The notes beneath the pieces are model-generated. The model did not search any database. It was not told where the DNA came from and saw only the letters and a program-made list of their open reading frames with translations. DNA of 64,000 nucleotides from a bacterium (GTDB lineage Bacteria; Zhuqueibacterota; Zhuqueibacteria; Residuimicrobiales; Krinioviventaceae). A program made the position numbers and the translations under genes. How positions within the stretch are numbered: position 1 is the stretch's first letter; every line of letters begins with the position of its first letter. Below, in pieces: positions 1 to 8,447 of this stretch. Location: NCBI GenBank assembly GCA_029561455.1, contig JAKQIY010000009.1, forward strand, positions 1 to 64,000, given 5' to 3'.

Positions 1-1
1 A

Positions 2-88
2 CTGCAAAATGCAAAAGAACAAAGGATAAAAATTAATATTGAACGCTTTAAGAACACAAACCAACATCAAAAATCAAACGCAGCATGA
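2..88 (+). CDS. possible 3' end of a truncated gene
   Basis: Frame 2 is open from the window edge to a TGA at 86-88, giving 28 codons with a charged, Lys/Asn-rich composition (it contains the stretch NAKEQRIKINIERFK). It would converge on the cupin gene that follows on the other strand with only four bases between the stops. An open frame this short in AT-rich DNA could be chance; no family is recognisable. Confidence 0.25.
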   Translation: MQNAKEQRIKINIERFKNTNQHQKSNAA

Positions 89-92
89 AACC

Positions 93-380
93 CTAAACTA
101 TAATTTTTTCAAATGAAAACTTTTTGTCTGAAACAATTAGTTTGCCGTTCGGAATAAATACTCCGTCCCCAGCTTGGTATATAACTGTTTCATTATCAAA
201 TTCAATCTTCAACTTGCCTTCCAGCACATAACCGATATGACCTTTTTCGCACCAGTGCAACGGCATGGCCGGGGTGTATTCCACCAGCCGTAACATACGG
301 TTCCCCTCGCAGTATTTTTTATGCCGCACTCCCTGGATGGGCGTTTCCCAGTCAAGAGCAGAGAAAGAGATTTTATACAT
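93..380 (-). CDS. small single-domain cupin protein
   Basis: A 95-residue protein that is essentially one cupin barrel. The first cupin motif is visible as MPLHWCEKGHIGYVLEGKLK around residues 39-58, and the second as the YQAGDGVFIPNGK segment near residues 68-80. Small cupins of this kind bind a metal or small ligand, and many act as sensors or isomerases, but the substrate cannot be read from the sequence. No signal peptide is present, so it is presumably cytoplasmic. It lies downstream of the TOPRIM gene on the same strand with a 56-base gap, so it might share the defence-like operon or have its own promoter; nothing in the protein ties it to defence. Confidence 0.75.
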   Translation of the reverse strand: MYKISFSALDWETPIQGVRHKKYCEGNRMLRLVEYTPAMPLHWCEKGHIGYVLEGKLKIEFDNETVIYQAGDGVFIPNGKLIVSDKKFSFEKIIV

Positions 381-436
381 AAATACTAATCCAAAATTTG
401 CAACATTAATCTGAATATTTACCAGGAAGAAAGAAT

Positions 437-1060
437 TTACTGAAATAAAGATTGTAAAAAGTGTTTTATATCATTCAAAGCTTCATGATTAAAATCCCAG
501 TGTCCTCTTAATGCCCCTATCCCCAGGTTATTTGCAATAGGCACACAGGAAGCCAGATAACTTTGCACATGGGCTTTCGGTGCATTGTATATCTTTTTTT
601 CTTCATCTGTTAGATAATTTTCACAACACTTGATAAATTGTTCAACACATATATATTTTTTTTGTCTTTCAATTGTTTTAAGACAGAGGTTTTCCAGCAT
701 CCCGGCGCCTGAATTATCGGGAACTATGTAAATACCGATTGTCGGGTAAGTATTCTTTGTGATATTATTACTTTGATTTGGTTCTGGTAAATTAAAAGAT
801 TTTAATATAGAGCATATACTGTCAAAAGCAGAGTTCGCTTTTTCCATCTCCGCATCTCTAATAAAACCGAGTCTTATTACTTTATTGAAACCCTCTTGAT
901 TGTATAAAGCATGCATTTTATTTTTAAAATTGTCTTTTCCTTCAACATTAATAGTCTGAACTTCTATAACTTCAATAAGTTGCAGTAACTTATTAAAGAA
1001 ATTCAATTCATCCTTGCCTTCAACTAAAAGTAATTTAGTCTTTTCTATTTTCTCAAGCAT
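437..1060 (-). CDS. DUF3226-type TOPRIM protein (nuclease-like), partner of an AAA ATPase
   Basis: 207 residues. The N-terminus carries the TOPRIM glutamate motif LLLVEGKDE (Glu14) and an acidic motif RDAE at residues 68-71, followed by the characteristic PDNSGAGMLENLC segment around residues 114-126. This is the DUF3226 branch of OLD/RloA-type TOPRIM domains, in which the acidic residues bind divalent metal for DNA or RNA cleavage. The start ATG (1060-1058) shares one base with the TAA stop of the upstream ATPase (TAATG), which implies translational coupling and an obligate pair. By analogy with OLD, Gabija and PARIS systems, the ATPase would sense or bind nucleic acid and license the TOPRIM protein; that role is inferred. 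Base composition is AT-rich relative to the genes from 2.4 kb on. Confidence 0.8.
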   Translation of the reverse strand: MLEKIEKTKLLLVEGKDELNFFNKLLQLIEVIEVQTINVEGKDNFKNKMHALYNQEGFNKVIRLGFIRDAEMEKANSAFDSICSILKSFNLPEPNQSNNITKNTYPTIGIYIVPDNSGAGMLENLCLKTIERQKKYICVEQFIKCCENYLTDEEKKIYNAPKAHVQSYLASCVPIANNLGIGALRGHWDFNHEALNDIKHFLQSLFQ

Positions 1061-2124
1061 TACCTAACCTCAAAATTACTTTTTTGAGCCTCAATCAATA
1101 CTTGCGGTGTATAGATATAAGCTTTGTGTTTATTTACATCTTTATCTATTCTGTAAAGTCTGATATCATCGCCAGTTGGATTTTCCTGATTGTAAATTTT
1201 TGAGAATGTTTCAATACATTCATAAGAATGAGTGGTAGCAAAAAGTTGAACATTATATTGTTTACATGCCGCAAATATGGCTTTCCACATTATCATTAAT
1301 GATGAATAATGTAAACCGTTTTCAATTTCATCAATTAATAGCACGGCATTTTTTAATTCATAGATAGCTGCAACCATAGCCATTATACGTCTTATTCCGT
1401 CTCCCATTATATTTACCGGGAATAACTTTTCTTTGCCAAGATCAATATATATGATATCTCCCGGGCCCATTCTGATATCTATAATATTAGGTTCAATTTT
1501 TTTAAGGGTTGTAATGAGATCATTTATTTTTTTATCCACAATTAACGATTCCATTCTTAAATCCAAACCATTCATAATGGTTTGATTATTAAGATATGTA
1601 CATTTTAATTTTTCTATGTATTTTTTTATAAATCGAACTTTTCCTTCATTCAGACTTATTTGAGCTTCATAAGATTCATCTAATTGATTTTGAAAAACTA
1701 AATTCAATCCTTTTACTTGCTTATCAAAATATGTAGATCTACTAATATCTTCATTCTTACTAATTGAATTTTGTGGAATTAAATCTTCAAAAAGCTGTTG
1801 TTGATTACTATCAAGGATTGGTGAAATAGTTAATGAACGACTTTCGTTTTCTATGATACCTTTAATCTCAACTGGATAAGAAAAATTTTGGTCACGAAAA
1901 ATATATCTAAAATCATCATCCTTAATTAGTAAAATGTTTCGGAAATTATGTATATTAACTGGAAGTTGGGGATTTGACATACCGGATAATAAAAACAGAG
2001 CCTCAAGGATACTCGATTTTCCACAATTATTTCTTCCTACCAATAGATTCAGTTGTCTCATGTCATTTATTTCAAGCTCTTCAATTCCCCTAAAGTTATT
2101 TATATGTAATGATTGGTATTGCAT
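1060..2124 (-). CDS. AAA_15/AAA_21 (OLD/SMC-like) ATPase of an ATPase-TOPRIM pair
   Basis: 354 residues with ABC/SMC-type ATPase architecture. The N-terminal strand NNFRGIEELEI precedes a Walker A GRNNCGKSS (residues 30-38). A signature-like MGDGIRR lies near 240-246, the Walker B VLLIDEIENG at 261-270, and the switch histidine in ATTHS at about 296-300. The middle region (about 60-230) is poorly conserved, as in OLD-family ATPases. A ribosome site AGGG lies about 8 bases before the ATG and a TATAAT-like -10 element is at 2150-2155 on this strand, so this is probably the first gene of the operon. The next gene is a separate TOPRIM protein overlapping by one base, so ATPase and TOPRIM are split rather than fused. 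Antiviral function is plausible but inferred. Confidence 0.85.
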   Translation of the reverse strand: MQYQSLHINNFRGIEELEINDMRQLNLLVGRNNCGKSSILEALFLLSGMSNPQLPVNIHNFRNILLIKDDDFRYIFRDQNFSYPVEIKGIIENESRSLTISPILDSNQQQLFEDLIPQNSISKNEDISRSTYFDKQVKGLNLVFQNQLDESYEAQISLNEGKVRFIKKYIEKLKCTYLNNQTIMNGLDLRMESLIVDKKINDLITTLKKIEPNIIDIRMGPGDIIYIDLGKEKLFPVNIMGDGIRRIMAMVAAIYELKNAVLLIDEIENGLHYSSLMIMWKAIFAACKQYNVQLFATTHSYECIETFSKIYNQENPTGDDIRLYRIDKDVNKHKAYIYTPQVLIEAQKSNFEVR

Positions 2125-2307
2125 AGGAATATCCCTTTATTTGTTAATCATTATAGGTTGTATAACGAAAAAATCTGATAAAAATGAGAATGTAAATAAT
2201 TGCTAAACTGTGGGTTCTTATGTCGTTTAAAAGTAATAAATTATTAATATAAAAGCAAAATAATTCCATAGGTTTGAGAAAGACCAATAAAGTAATTATT
2301 AAAAGTA

Positions 2308-2348
2308 AAGACTCATTTTACTATCCGATTTGTATTAAAATGAGTCTT
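2308..2348 (-). terminator. hairpin downstream of the sulfatase gene
   Basis: A 13-bp perfect inverted repeat (2308-2320 with 2336-2348, AAGACTCATTTTA on the left) with a 15-base loop. Read on the minus strand it is followed by a T-rich stretch, 36 bases after the sulfatase stop. It is AT-rich and so not very strong. Confidence 0.5.
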
Positions 2349-2383
2349 ACTTGAATTTTATTCTTATTTGTCGAAATCAATAT

Positions 2384-4240
2384 TTATTTTACATAATTCA
2401 TCTGCCGTGTAATCCTCTGCATTCCCATAGTCAATACGCATTCATACATGCCACTGGCCACCGGCAGGCCGCTGCTGTTTTTCCCATCCCAGCGAGCGAT
2501 ATGAGCGCCGCCGGTTTGCTGTCCCTGGAACAGGGTAGCTGTTTTTTGGCCGAACATATTATATATTTCCAGGCGGATTTCCATATCTCTTTGTAATACA
2601 TATTCGATAGTTGTCGAGCCGTTAAAGGGATTGGGATAATTCTGGACCAGGTGAAAGTCCATCCGGGTATCCGACCGGTCAGCTATTCCTGTTGCCAGCG
2701 GCGTCAGTTTTTCCGCTTCCATAAGCGCCAGCTTGGCCGCCAAGCGATTGCGTTCCTGTACTACCGCCGTTTCATTAAAGCGCGGGTGTAACGGATGCGC
2801 CAGGTTTTGCATTTCCAGTGGGTCGTTGACCAGATCGTACATTTCATATTCCGGCGCTTCTACGCCTGCCTGGTCAAAATAGCGCGCGTATTTCCAGTTC
2901 TTTTCCCGTACGTAGCGAATGCGATTGGGCGGTGAAACCATCTGCTCGATATTTTCCTGGCCGGCTTTTATGTCGTCAAAGGTGAACATGATCTCATCCT
3001 GCACGCTGGCCGCCGAATTATAGAGCAGCGGGGAAAAATCTACCCCGCGGAAGGTCCATTTATTCCGCTCGGGTACATTGGCAATGCTCGCCAGGGTCGG
3101 CATAATATCGATCAACGATACCAGGGCATCGCAGGTGAGCGGGGCAGGGAAGAGCAGGGGATTGGAGACCACCAGCGGCAGGTGGATGGCTTCTTCATAA
3201 GTAACGAACATTTTTTGACGCAACCCGCCGTGCGCCAGGCCCATTTCACCGTGATCGGCGGTGCGTAACACCAGGGTATTATCCGCCAATGAGCTTTGCC
3301 CGTCGTTGCGCGCATACAATGCATCTAAAACCGCGCCGATTTGCGCATCCACATCTTTTAACAGGTTGCCGTAAAAATTGAGATACTCGCGACGGCGTTT
3401 GTCTGTAATAAGCACACCCATGCCGACTGCCAGACGGTTGAGCAATTCCGCATGGGCTTTGGGTTTATAGTTGTTGGTCAGGTCTTCATCCAACGTGGGC
3501 GGTAAGTCGATTGTCCCCTGCAAATAGCTGTCGGCATAATCTTCCGTATAGGTATCGGGATAGCCCGCCACATCGTGGGGATTGATTAACGAGATGACCA
3601 GGGCAAAGGGCTGACCGGTATCCACAGTCTGTAAAAATTGCACGGCATCGTTGGTATAACGCTGGTCATGCCCGGCGCGGCCGCCGCCAAAGTTTTCGGG
3701 ACTGACATCTTCGCCGCCGTCGGGCGGGTCCCAGCCGTCAAAGCCGAATGGCGCCAGATCTTCGCTGACCCACTCGCTGCCGACCGGGCGACTGAGGTGC
3801 CACTTGCCTTTGTATACCACATTGTAACCGGCGGATTTGAGCATTTTCGCCATATTTTGCAAGTCGGGCAGCAGGGGGTTTTCCTGCGCTTCTCCTTCCT
3901 TGCCGGCCGCTTCCGGCAGGGTATCGGTAACGCCATGCTGCGCGGGATAGAGTCCCGTGAACAGCGTGGCGCGGCTCGGCGAGCACATGGCGCTGTTGCA
4001 AAAAGCATTGGTGAATGACAGTCCGTTGGTTTTAAGGCGAGTCATATTCGGTAAATTCTGTTCTTCCCACCCGGACGGAAAATGCTGTATATAGCGTTCC
4101 TGGTCGGTGAGGATTAATATTATATTGGGCTTTTCAGGGAGGACAGCTTTGGAATAACTGTTATGAGCCATAGCCAGCCCGGCCAGGGTTGTCATAGTAG
4201 TGGATTTGATAAATTCGCGGCGGGTGAAACCGGTTTTCAT
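2384..4240 (-). CDS. secreted sulfatase with twin-arginine leader and T9SS sorting domain
   Basis: A 618-residue arylsulfatase-superfamily enzyme. The leader has a twin-arginine motif (FTRREFIK, residues 5-12) followed by a hydrophobic stretch. The core has metal-binding TDQ at 45-47 and the formylglycine signature CSPSR at 86-90, with Cys86 the residue that would be converted to formylglycine, and a later ADHGEMGLAHGG metal/substrate segment. The last ~90 residues are a T9SS type-A sorting domain beginning NYPNPFN. It should hydrolyse sulfate esters, probably on a polysaccharide, at the cell surface or outside. Cys-type sulfatases need a modifying enzyme, which is not in this window. The Tat-like leader with a T9SS domain is an unusual pairing. 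The start is supported by GGAG 6 bases upstream. Divergent from the GLUG-repeat gene. Confidence 0.92.
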   Translation of the reverse strand: MKTGFTRREFIKSTTMTTLAGLAMAHNSYSKAVLPEKPNIILILTDQERYIQHFPSGWEEQNLPNMTRLKTNGLSFTNAFCNSAMCSPSRATLFTGLYPAQHGVTDTLPEAAGKEGEAQENPLLPDLQNMAKMLKSAGYNVVYKGKWHLSRPVGSEWVSEDLAPFGFDGWDPPDGGEDVSPENFGGGRAGHDQRYTNDAVQFLQTVDTGQPFALVISLINPHDVAGYPDTYTEDYADSYLQGTIDLPPTLDEDLTNNYKPKAHAELLNRLAVGMGVLITDKRRREYLNFYGNLLKDVDAQIGAVLDALYARNDGQSSLADNTLVLRTADHGEMGLAHGGLRQKMFVTYEEAIHLPLVVSNPLLFPAPLTCDALVSLIDIMPTLASIANVPERNKWTFRGVDFSPLLYNSAASVQDEIMFTFDDIKAGQENIEQMVSPPNRIRYVREKNWKYARYFDQAGVEAPEYEMYDLVNDPLEMQNLAHPLHPRFNETAVVQERNRLAAKLALMEAEKLTPLATGIADRSDTRMDFHLVQNYPNPFNGSTTIEYVLQRDMEIRLEIYNMFGQKTATLFQGQQTGGAHIARWDGKNSSGLPVASGMYECVLTMGMQRITRQMNYVK

Positions 4241-4471
4241 AGAAGCTCCATAGAAGTAAAGTATTTAAATGAAAAATCTTATGAAAATTGCCGTAATGCA
4301 AGCAGCATGTATTGTGCCAGTGGATGTCAAGTTTTACTTGTTTGATTAAATAATTGTAAAAATACATAGTGAAATGAAATAATTCCTTGCCATTAAATGA
4401 TATGATTGTTACCTTGAAATATATTAATATTTATCAGTTAAACGAAAAGTATTAAAAAAAATGAGGTAATC

Positions 4472-6031
4472 ATGATACGATTAATTACATTAACAATAGG
4501 ACTTTTAATGTATACTATCGCATCGGCCCAGTTCGCCGGTGGCGACGGCTCGCCAGGTAGTCCTTACCAGGTAGCTAATGCAGCGCAATTGAATAGTGTC
4601 CGCGATTATATGAGCAGCCATTTTATTCAGACTGCCAATATTGATTTGAATATTGCACCCTATAATACCGGGGAAGGCTGGGCGCCGATTGGCAATAGTA
4701 GTACGGTTTTTACCGGTAATTATGACGGCGGTGGACATACTATTAGCAACTTGTATGTTTATCTTGAAGATGGGTACGCCGGTTTGTTTGGCAGAATATC
4801 CAACGCGACTATAACAAAGCTGGGAGTAATTAATGCAGATGTTACCGGTCAATATAATGTCGGCGGCCTGGCTGGAGCAATTCTTGGCAATTCTATAATA
4901 AGTCTATGCTATACCACAGGACAAATATCAGTCATTGATGGAGGTTACGACGGCGGCGGTTTAGTCGGGTACTGCACCAATACTGCCACAATCAGTAATT
5001 GTTACAGTCATGCTAGTGTTGATGATGCCGAATCTACTGTTGGCGGGCTGTTGGGCGAATTATGGAGCGGTACTGTTGTCAATTGCTACAGTACCGGCAA
5101 CGCTAATGCCGATTATTCGGATTTTGAGAGCGGTTTGATTGGCAGTACTTATTCTGGCACAGTAACTGATTGCTTTTGGGACACGCAAACCTCCGGCTTG
5201 GCTACCAGCGAAGGCGGCGGCACCGGTAAAACCACCGCGGAAATGAAAACCCTGGCTACTTTTACGGATGAAACAACTGCAGGCCTGACCACCGCCTGGG
5301 ATTTTGAAACCAATCCCAATGACGATGCCGCTGACGGTGATTTTTGGGATTTTGATTTGACCGGAACAATTAACAATGGCTATCCCTATTTATATTGGCA
5401 GGATGGCGGCGAAGTATCCCTGCCGGTTGAGTTGTCATATTTTAAAGCTGTTATTGAATATAATACCGTTAACCTGATATGGAAGAGCGAGAGTGAAACC
5501 GATAACCTGGGTTACATTCTGGAACGTAATACAGGTTCACAGTCACAATGGATTTCAATTGCTTCTTATAATGCCAATACTGAATTACAGGGTAAAGGCA
5601 ATTCCACTTCGGCAACAACCTATTCCTGGTTCGATAAAACCTGTAAAAGCGGCGAAACCTACCAATACCGTTTATCCGATGTGAATGTAAAGGGTGTTGT
5701 AAATATTCTTGCCACTGTAGAAATTACAGTTAGCGGTAATAGTTTACCCAATACTACCGCTCTGTTACCGGCATTTCCGAATCCATTTAATCCGGAAACG
5801 CAGATAACTTATCAGTTAGCGCAAAATGCCAATGTAAATATTACAGTAGTCGATCTGTTGGGCCGCGTAATTGCACATATAATCAGGGATAGAGCCCAGA
5901 CAGCAGGTGAATATTCTGTAAGCTGGACCGGACACAATGATAACGGTTTGGTTTGTCCGACTGGTATGTACCTGGTTGTTTTAAAAGCGGGAGACTATAC
6001 TGCTGCAGAAAAGGTTATGCTGGTAAAGTAA
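4472..6031 (+). CDS. secreted GLUG-repeat protein with T9SS sorting domain
   Basis: 519 residues. A signal peptide (cleavage likely after IASA, residue ~19) is followed by a beta-helical region with several GLUG-type repeats, for example YAGLFGRI, VGGLAGAI, GGGLVGYC and VGGLLGEL (about residues 80-215). These are the motifs found in bacterial adhesins and surface proteins. Around 315-410 there is a fibronectin-like segment (LPVELSYFKA onwards) common in FCB secreted proteins. The last ~80 residues form a T9SS sorting domain beginning FPNPFNPETQITY. A GAGGT site lies 4 bases before the ATG. Probably an adhesin or surface structural protein; no enzymatic motif is visible. It is divergently transcribed from the sulfatase and may share its promoter region. 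Confidence 0.88.
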   Translation: MIRLITLTIGLLMYTIASAQFAGGDGSPGSPYQVANAAQLNSVRDYMSSHFIQTANIDLNIAPYNTGEGWAPIGNSSTVFTGNYDGGGHTISNLYVYLEDGYAGLFGRISNATITKLGVINADVTGQYNVGGLAGAILGNSIISLCYTTGQISVIDGGYDGGGLVGYCTNTATISNCYSHASVDDAESTVGGLLGELWSGTVVNCYSTGNANADYSDFESGLIGSTYSGTVTDCFWDTQTSGLATSEGGGTGKTTAEMKTLATFTDETTAGLTTAWDFETNPNDDAADGDFWDFDLTGTINNGYPYLYWQDGGEVSLPVELSYFKAVIEYNTVNLIWKSESETDNLGYILERNTGSQSQWISIASYNANTELQGKGNSTSATTYSWFDKTCKSGETYQYRLSDVNVKGVVNILATVEITVSGNSLPNTTALLPAFPNPFNPETQITYQLAQNANVNITVVDLLGRVIAHIIRDRAQTAGEYSVSWTGHNDNGLVCPTGMYLVVLKAGDYTAAEKVMLVK

Positions 6032-6040
6032 AAAAACTTG

Positions 6041-6076
6041 AATGCCCGCAGTGATATAATGTACAGTGCGGGCATT
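6041..6076. terminator. hairpin between convergent genes
   Basis: A perfect 10-bp GC-rich inverted repeat (AATGCCCGCA at 6041-6050, complement at 6067-6076, 16-base loop). It starts 9 bases after the GLUG-gene stop. On the minus strand it is followed by a run of Ts (A-run at 6031-6036), so as an intrinsic terminator it works best for the small minus-strand gene; it may also stop plus-strand readthrough. Confidence 0.6.
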
Positions 6077-6159
6077 AACATATCAGTATACATATTTTGT
6101 TTGCTAAAAATCCTGGAATTCAAGCGCGGCGATAAAAAAGGGGATTGGGATTGTTGTTG

Positions 6160-6405
6160 TTATTCATTGGTTTTTTTCAATTGTTGTAAATAGTACTGTT
6201 TAAAATATTTTTGCATAATGACCAGTCCGCTGTCATTACGAACAGTGCGGTGGTCATAAGCGTATTGCAGCATACTGTTGAGCAGGTCCCGGTTTTTCAG
6301 GTAATAATCCTTGTCCTGCAATTCCTGCTTTTTAAGTTTATCAAGAGCGGCATCTGCCATTTGCCATGTGGCAATCCAGACCTGTATTTTTTCGCGTTCA
6401 TTCAT
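6160..6405 (-). CDS. small hypothetical protein, 81 aa
   Basis: An 81-residue predicted alpha-helical cytoplasmic protein rich in Lys, Leu and Gln, with no signal peptide or membrane segment. I do not recognise the family. Residue composition and the amphipathic pattern (ALDKLKKQELQDKDYYLK) look like real protein rather than chance translation, and a GC-rich hairpin with a T-run sits 80 bases beyond its stop. The ribosome site is weak. The reading frame on the opposite strand over the same region has a far less protein-like composition. Confidence 0.5.
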   Translation of the reverse strand: MNEREKIQVWIATWQMADAALDKLKKQELQDKDYYLKNRDLLNSMLQYAYDHRTVRNDSGLVIMQKYFKQYYLQQLKKTNE

Positions 6406-6681
6406 TACCGGTTCAGCCTTGCAGAATACTCAATACCTGTTTGTCAAGTGTGTAGCGCATATTTATGGTGATTTATATTCTACACAGTAAATAATATTTA
6501 CCAAAAATCCAAGAATTATTTATGTGCATATAATTGCTTAACCGGCGTGGCAGGAGATAAAGCAGAGTATTTATTATACTAATTGCTGGTTGTGTCGGAA
6601 TGATTTTTACTGTTCATAAACCACACGGCATGAATAAACTGGAAATTAAAGCATTTTATGTCAAACTAAATTGTAATAAAA

Positions 6682-6749
6682 AATTATCACTTGTTTGCTT
6701 GTGCAAATGTAGTTATATTTTGTGATAATTGTTTAGAATTTTATATAAT
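6682..6749 (+). promoter_or_regulatory. nested inverted repeats and promoter before the metal-efflux operon
   Basis: AATTATCAC (6682-6690) is mirrored by GTGATAATT (6722-6730). Between them is a second palindrome, TTTGC-TTGT-GCAAA (6694-6707). A TTGTGA (6720-6725) with 18-bp spacing to TATAAT (6744-6749) makes a plausible sigma-70-type promoter overlapping the right arm. This is the obvious place for a metal-responsive regulator to bind, but no such regulator is encoded next door. The rest of 6406-6765 is AT-rich with nothing else recognised. Confidence 0.4.
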
Positions 6750-6765
6750 GAGAGTTTAGTAATAA

Positions 6766-7110
6766 ATGATTAAGGGCTTTTCAAAATATCGGGTGTTTAT
6801 AACATTTGCTATTGTTTTATTGCCTTTATCAATTTTATTATTTCACTCTGAACATTGTTCACTGACAGAGTCGGAAACAGAGCATCATTTACATGACTGT
6901 TGTGAAATTTTACAAAATATAATTATCGAGAAAACAAGCATTTCCAACCTGAATTTTTTATCCCGTAATTTTGTAATCTCCTTTTTAAATATTTGTTCTG
7001 ATCAACATGGGGCAACAAGTCAATTAATAGTATATTTAGAGTACCAGGATTTTCACTATCCCTCCCAGACTCGCAAGGTTTATCTTTACAATAACATCTT
7101 GCTGATTTAA
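6766..7110 (+). CDS. small His/Cys-containing membrane-anchored protein preceding the efflux operon
   Basis: 114 residues. One N-terminal hydrophobic segment (VFITFAIVLLPLSILLF, about residues 9-25) would anchor or export it, followed by a short His/Cys-rich stretch (HSEHC, then EHHLHDCCE, residues 27-47) that could bind metal. The C-terminal part ends in a Tyr/Leu-rich segment. It is not a family I can name. Small Cys/His-rich proteins often precede RND metal-efflux operons in Bacteroidetes-like bacteria, so a periplasmic metal chaperone or sensor is a fair guess. It is separated from the TolC gene by 68 bases and probably shares its promoter. No clear ribosome site was seen before this ATG, so the start is uncertain. 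Confidence 0.55.
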   Translation: MIKGFSKYRVFITFAIVLLPLSILLFHSEHCSLTESETEHHLHDCCEILQNIIIEKTSISNLNFLSRNFVISFLNICSDQHGATSQLIVYLEYQDFHYPSQTRKVYLYNNILLI

Positions 7111-7178
7111 TTTCCTATCTGTTTTTTCAATATCAACAAATCCTTATAAATTTCATATTATTTATGTGTGGAGCATAT

Positions 7179-8447
7179 ATGAAAAAATTTTTAATTTTAT
7201 TCATATCCATAATGTATGCAATAATTGTTTACGGTCAATCTGAAGTTAAAAGACTCAGTTTAAATGAAGCAATTGAAACAGGATTAAAGAACAATCCTGA
7301 AATAAAGGCTGCATCAAAAAACATTGCTGCCGCAAAAGCAAGGTTCTGGAGCGGTATTTCGTTGCCGCAACCGGAAGTTGGAGTTAGTTATGAATATGCG
7401 CCGTTGCACAGTAGTTTGCATAACTTTGGAGAAAGAACCCTGGAAGTTAGCCAGACGCTTGAATTTCCGACCAATTATTTTTTGCGGGGGCGTAAATTTA
7501 ATATAATGGAAGAGATCGCTATCAATCAACTCGATATGATTAAACAAAGTGTTACCAGGCAAATTAAAACCAGTTACTACCAAGTTTTAGCTAAACAGAA
7601 CCAGGTAAAATTCGCCGAGGAGAATCTTAAAATTTCAAAAGATTTTGACAAGAAGACCGAGATCCGGCTGAATGTTGGCGAGGGAACGAATCTGGAAAGA
7701 CTTACCGCCAGGGTTCAGTATACTGAAGCATATAACAACCTGCAAATGGTAAAGAATGAACTTTCGATAGCATTCGCCGAACTCGCTTTTGCGCTTGGGT
7801 TCGGGAAGGAAAATTATGGTTCAAATTTCTTTTTAACGGATTCCCTGGCTTTTATTGAATATAAACTGGATTATAAAATCATCTGTAAATTATTGGAGGA
7901 GAAAAGTCCGCTGATCAAAAATGCAGAATTGAATCATGGCATAACCTCAGTTGATAAAAATCTTGCGCTATCTTCATTATTACCAAATATGAGCCTTGCT
8001 TATTTCAGACAAAATATTAAAGGTAGTAATGGCTTCTATGGCGCATCATTTGGCATTTCTGTGCCGTTATGGTTCCTGTTTGAGCAAAGAGGACAAATTC
8101 AGGAAGCGGTCGCTAACCAGTCAATTTCAGCATCTGAACTGCAATTTGTAAAGATCGAGACCGAACTCCAGTTAAAGAGCGCCTGTGCAGATTACGAAAA
8201 TAATCTCCGGCAAGTTAAACTTTACCTGGATGAAATTCTTCCGCAAGCCGGGGAGATTTACAGAATTGCGACAAAAAGTTTTGACGCCGGAGAATTGTCC
8301 TACCTGGAATTTCTTCAGGCCAAACAAACATTGATCAATTCCCGCAACAATTACATGAGTACATTGCTCAATTATTATCAATCGGTTTTCCGGATTGAGG
8401 AAATTGTTGGCCAAAATACTATAACCGGAACAGGATCGGAGGAATAG
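7179..8447 (+). CDS. TolC-family outer membrane efflux protein (CusC/CzcC-like)
   Basis: 422 residues from the ATG at 7179, which is chosen over the in-frame ATG at 7164 because GGAG (7170-7173) lies 5 bases before it and the product then starts with a clean signal peptide (MKKFLILF..., cleavage near IVYG-Q). The body has the TolC repeat pattern: LSLNEAIETGLKNNPEIKAA at the start of the mature protein and long amphipathic helices with AGELSYLEFLQAKQTL near the C-terminus. It forms the trimeric outer-membrane exit duct of the tripartite pump whose adaptor and RND pump follow directly (stop and next start adjacent at 8447/8448). Confidence 0.92.
   Translation: MKKFLILFISIMYAIIVYGQSEVKRLSLNEAIETGLKNNPEIKAASKNIAAAKARFWSGISLPQPEVGVSYEYAPLHSSLHNFGERTLEVSQTLEFPTNYFLRGRKFNIMEEIAINQLDMIKQSVTRQIKTSYYQVLAKQNQVKFAEENLKISKDFDKKTEIRLNVGEGTNLERLTARVQYTEAYNNLQMVKNELSIAFAELAFALGFGKENYGSNFFLTDSLAFIEYKLDYKIICKLLEEKSPLIKNAELNHGITSVDKNLALSSLLPNMSLAYFRQNIKGSNGFYGASFGISVPLWFLFEQRGQIQEAVANQSISASELQFVKIETELQLKSACADYENNLRQVKLYLDEILPQAGEIYRIATKSFDAGELSYLEFLQAKQTLINSRNNYMSTLLNYYQSVFRIEEIVGQNTITGTGSEE

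Noticed and set aside
437-2124. Naming the ATPase-TOPRIM pair as PARIS or Gabija
   Set aside because: PARIS uses a DUF4435 TOPRIM and Gabija a fused ATPase-TOPRIM with a UvrD-like helicase; neither matches the split DUF3226 arrangement.
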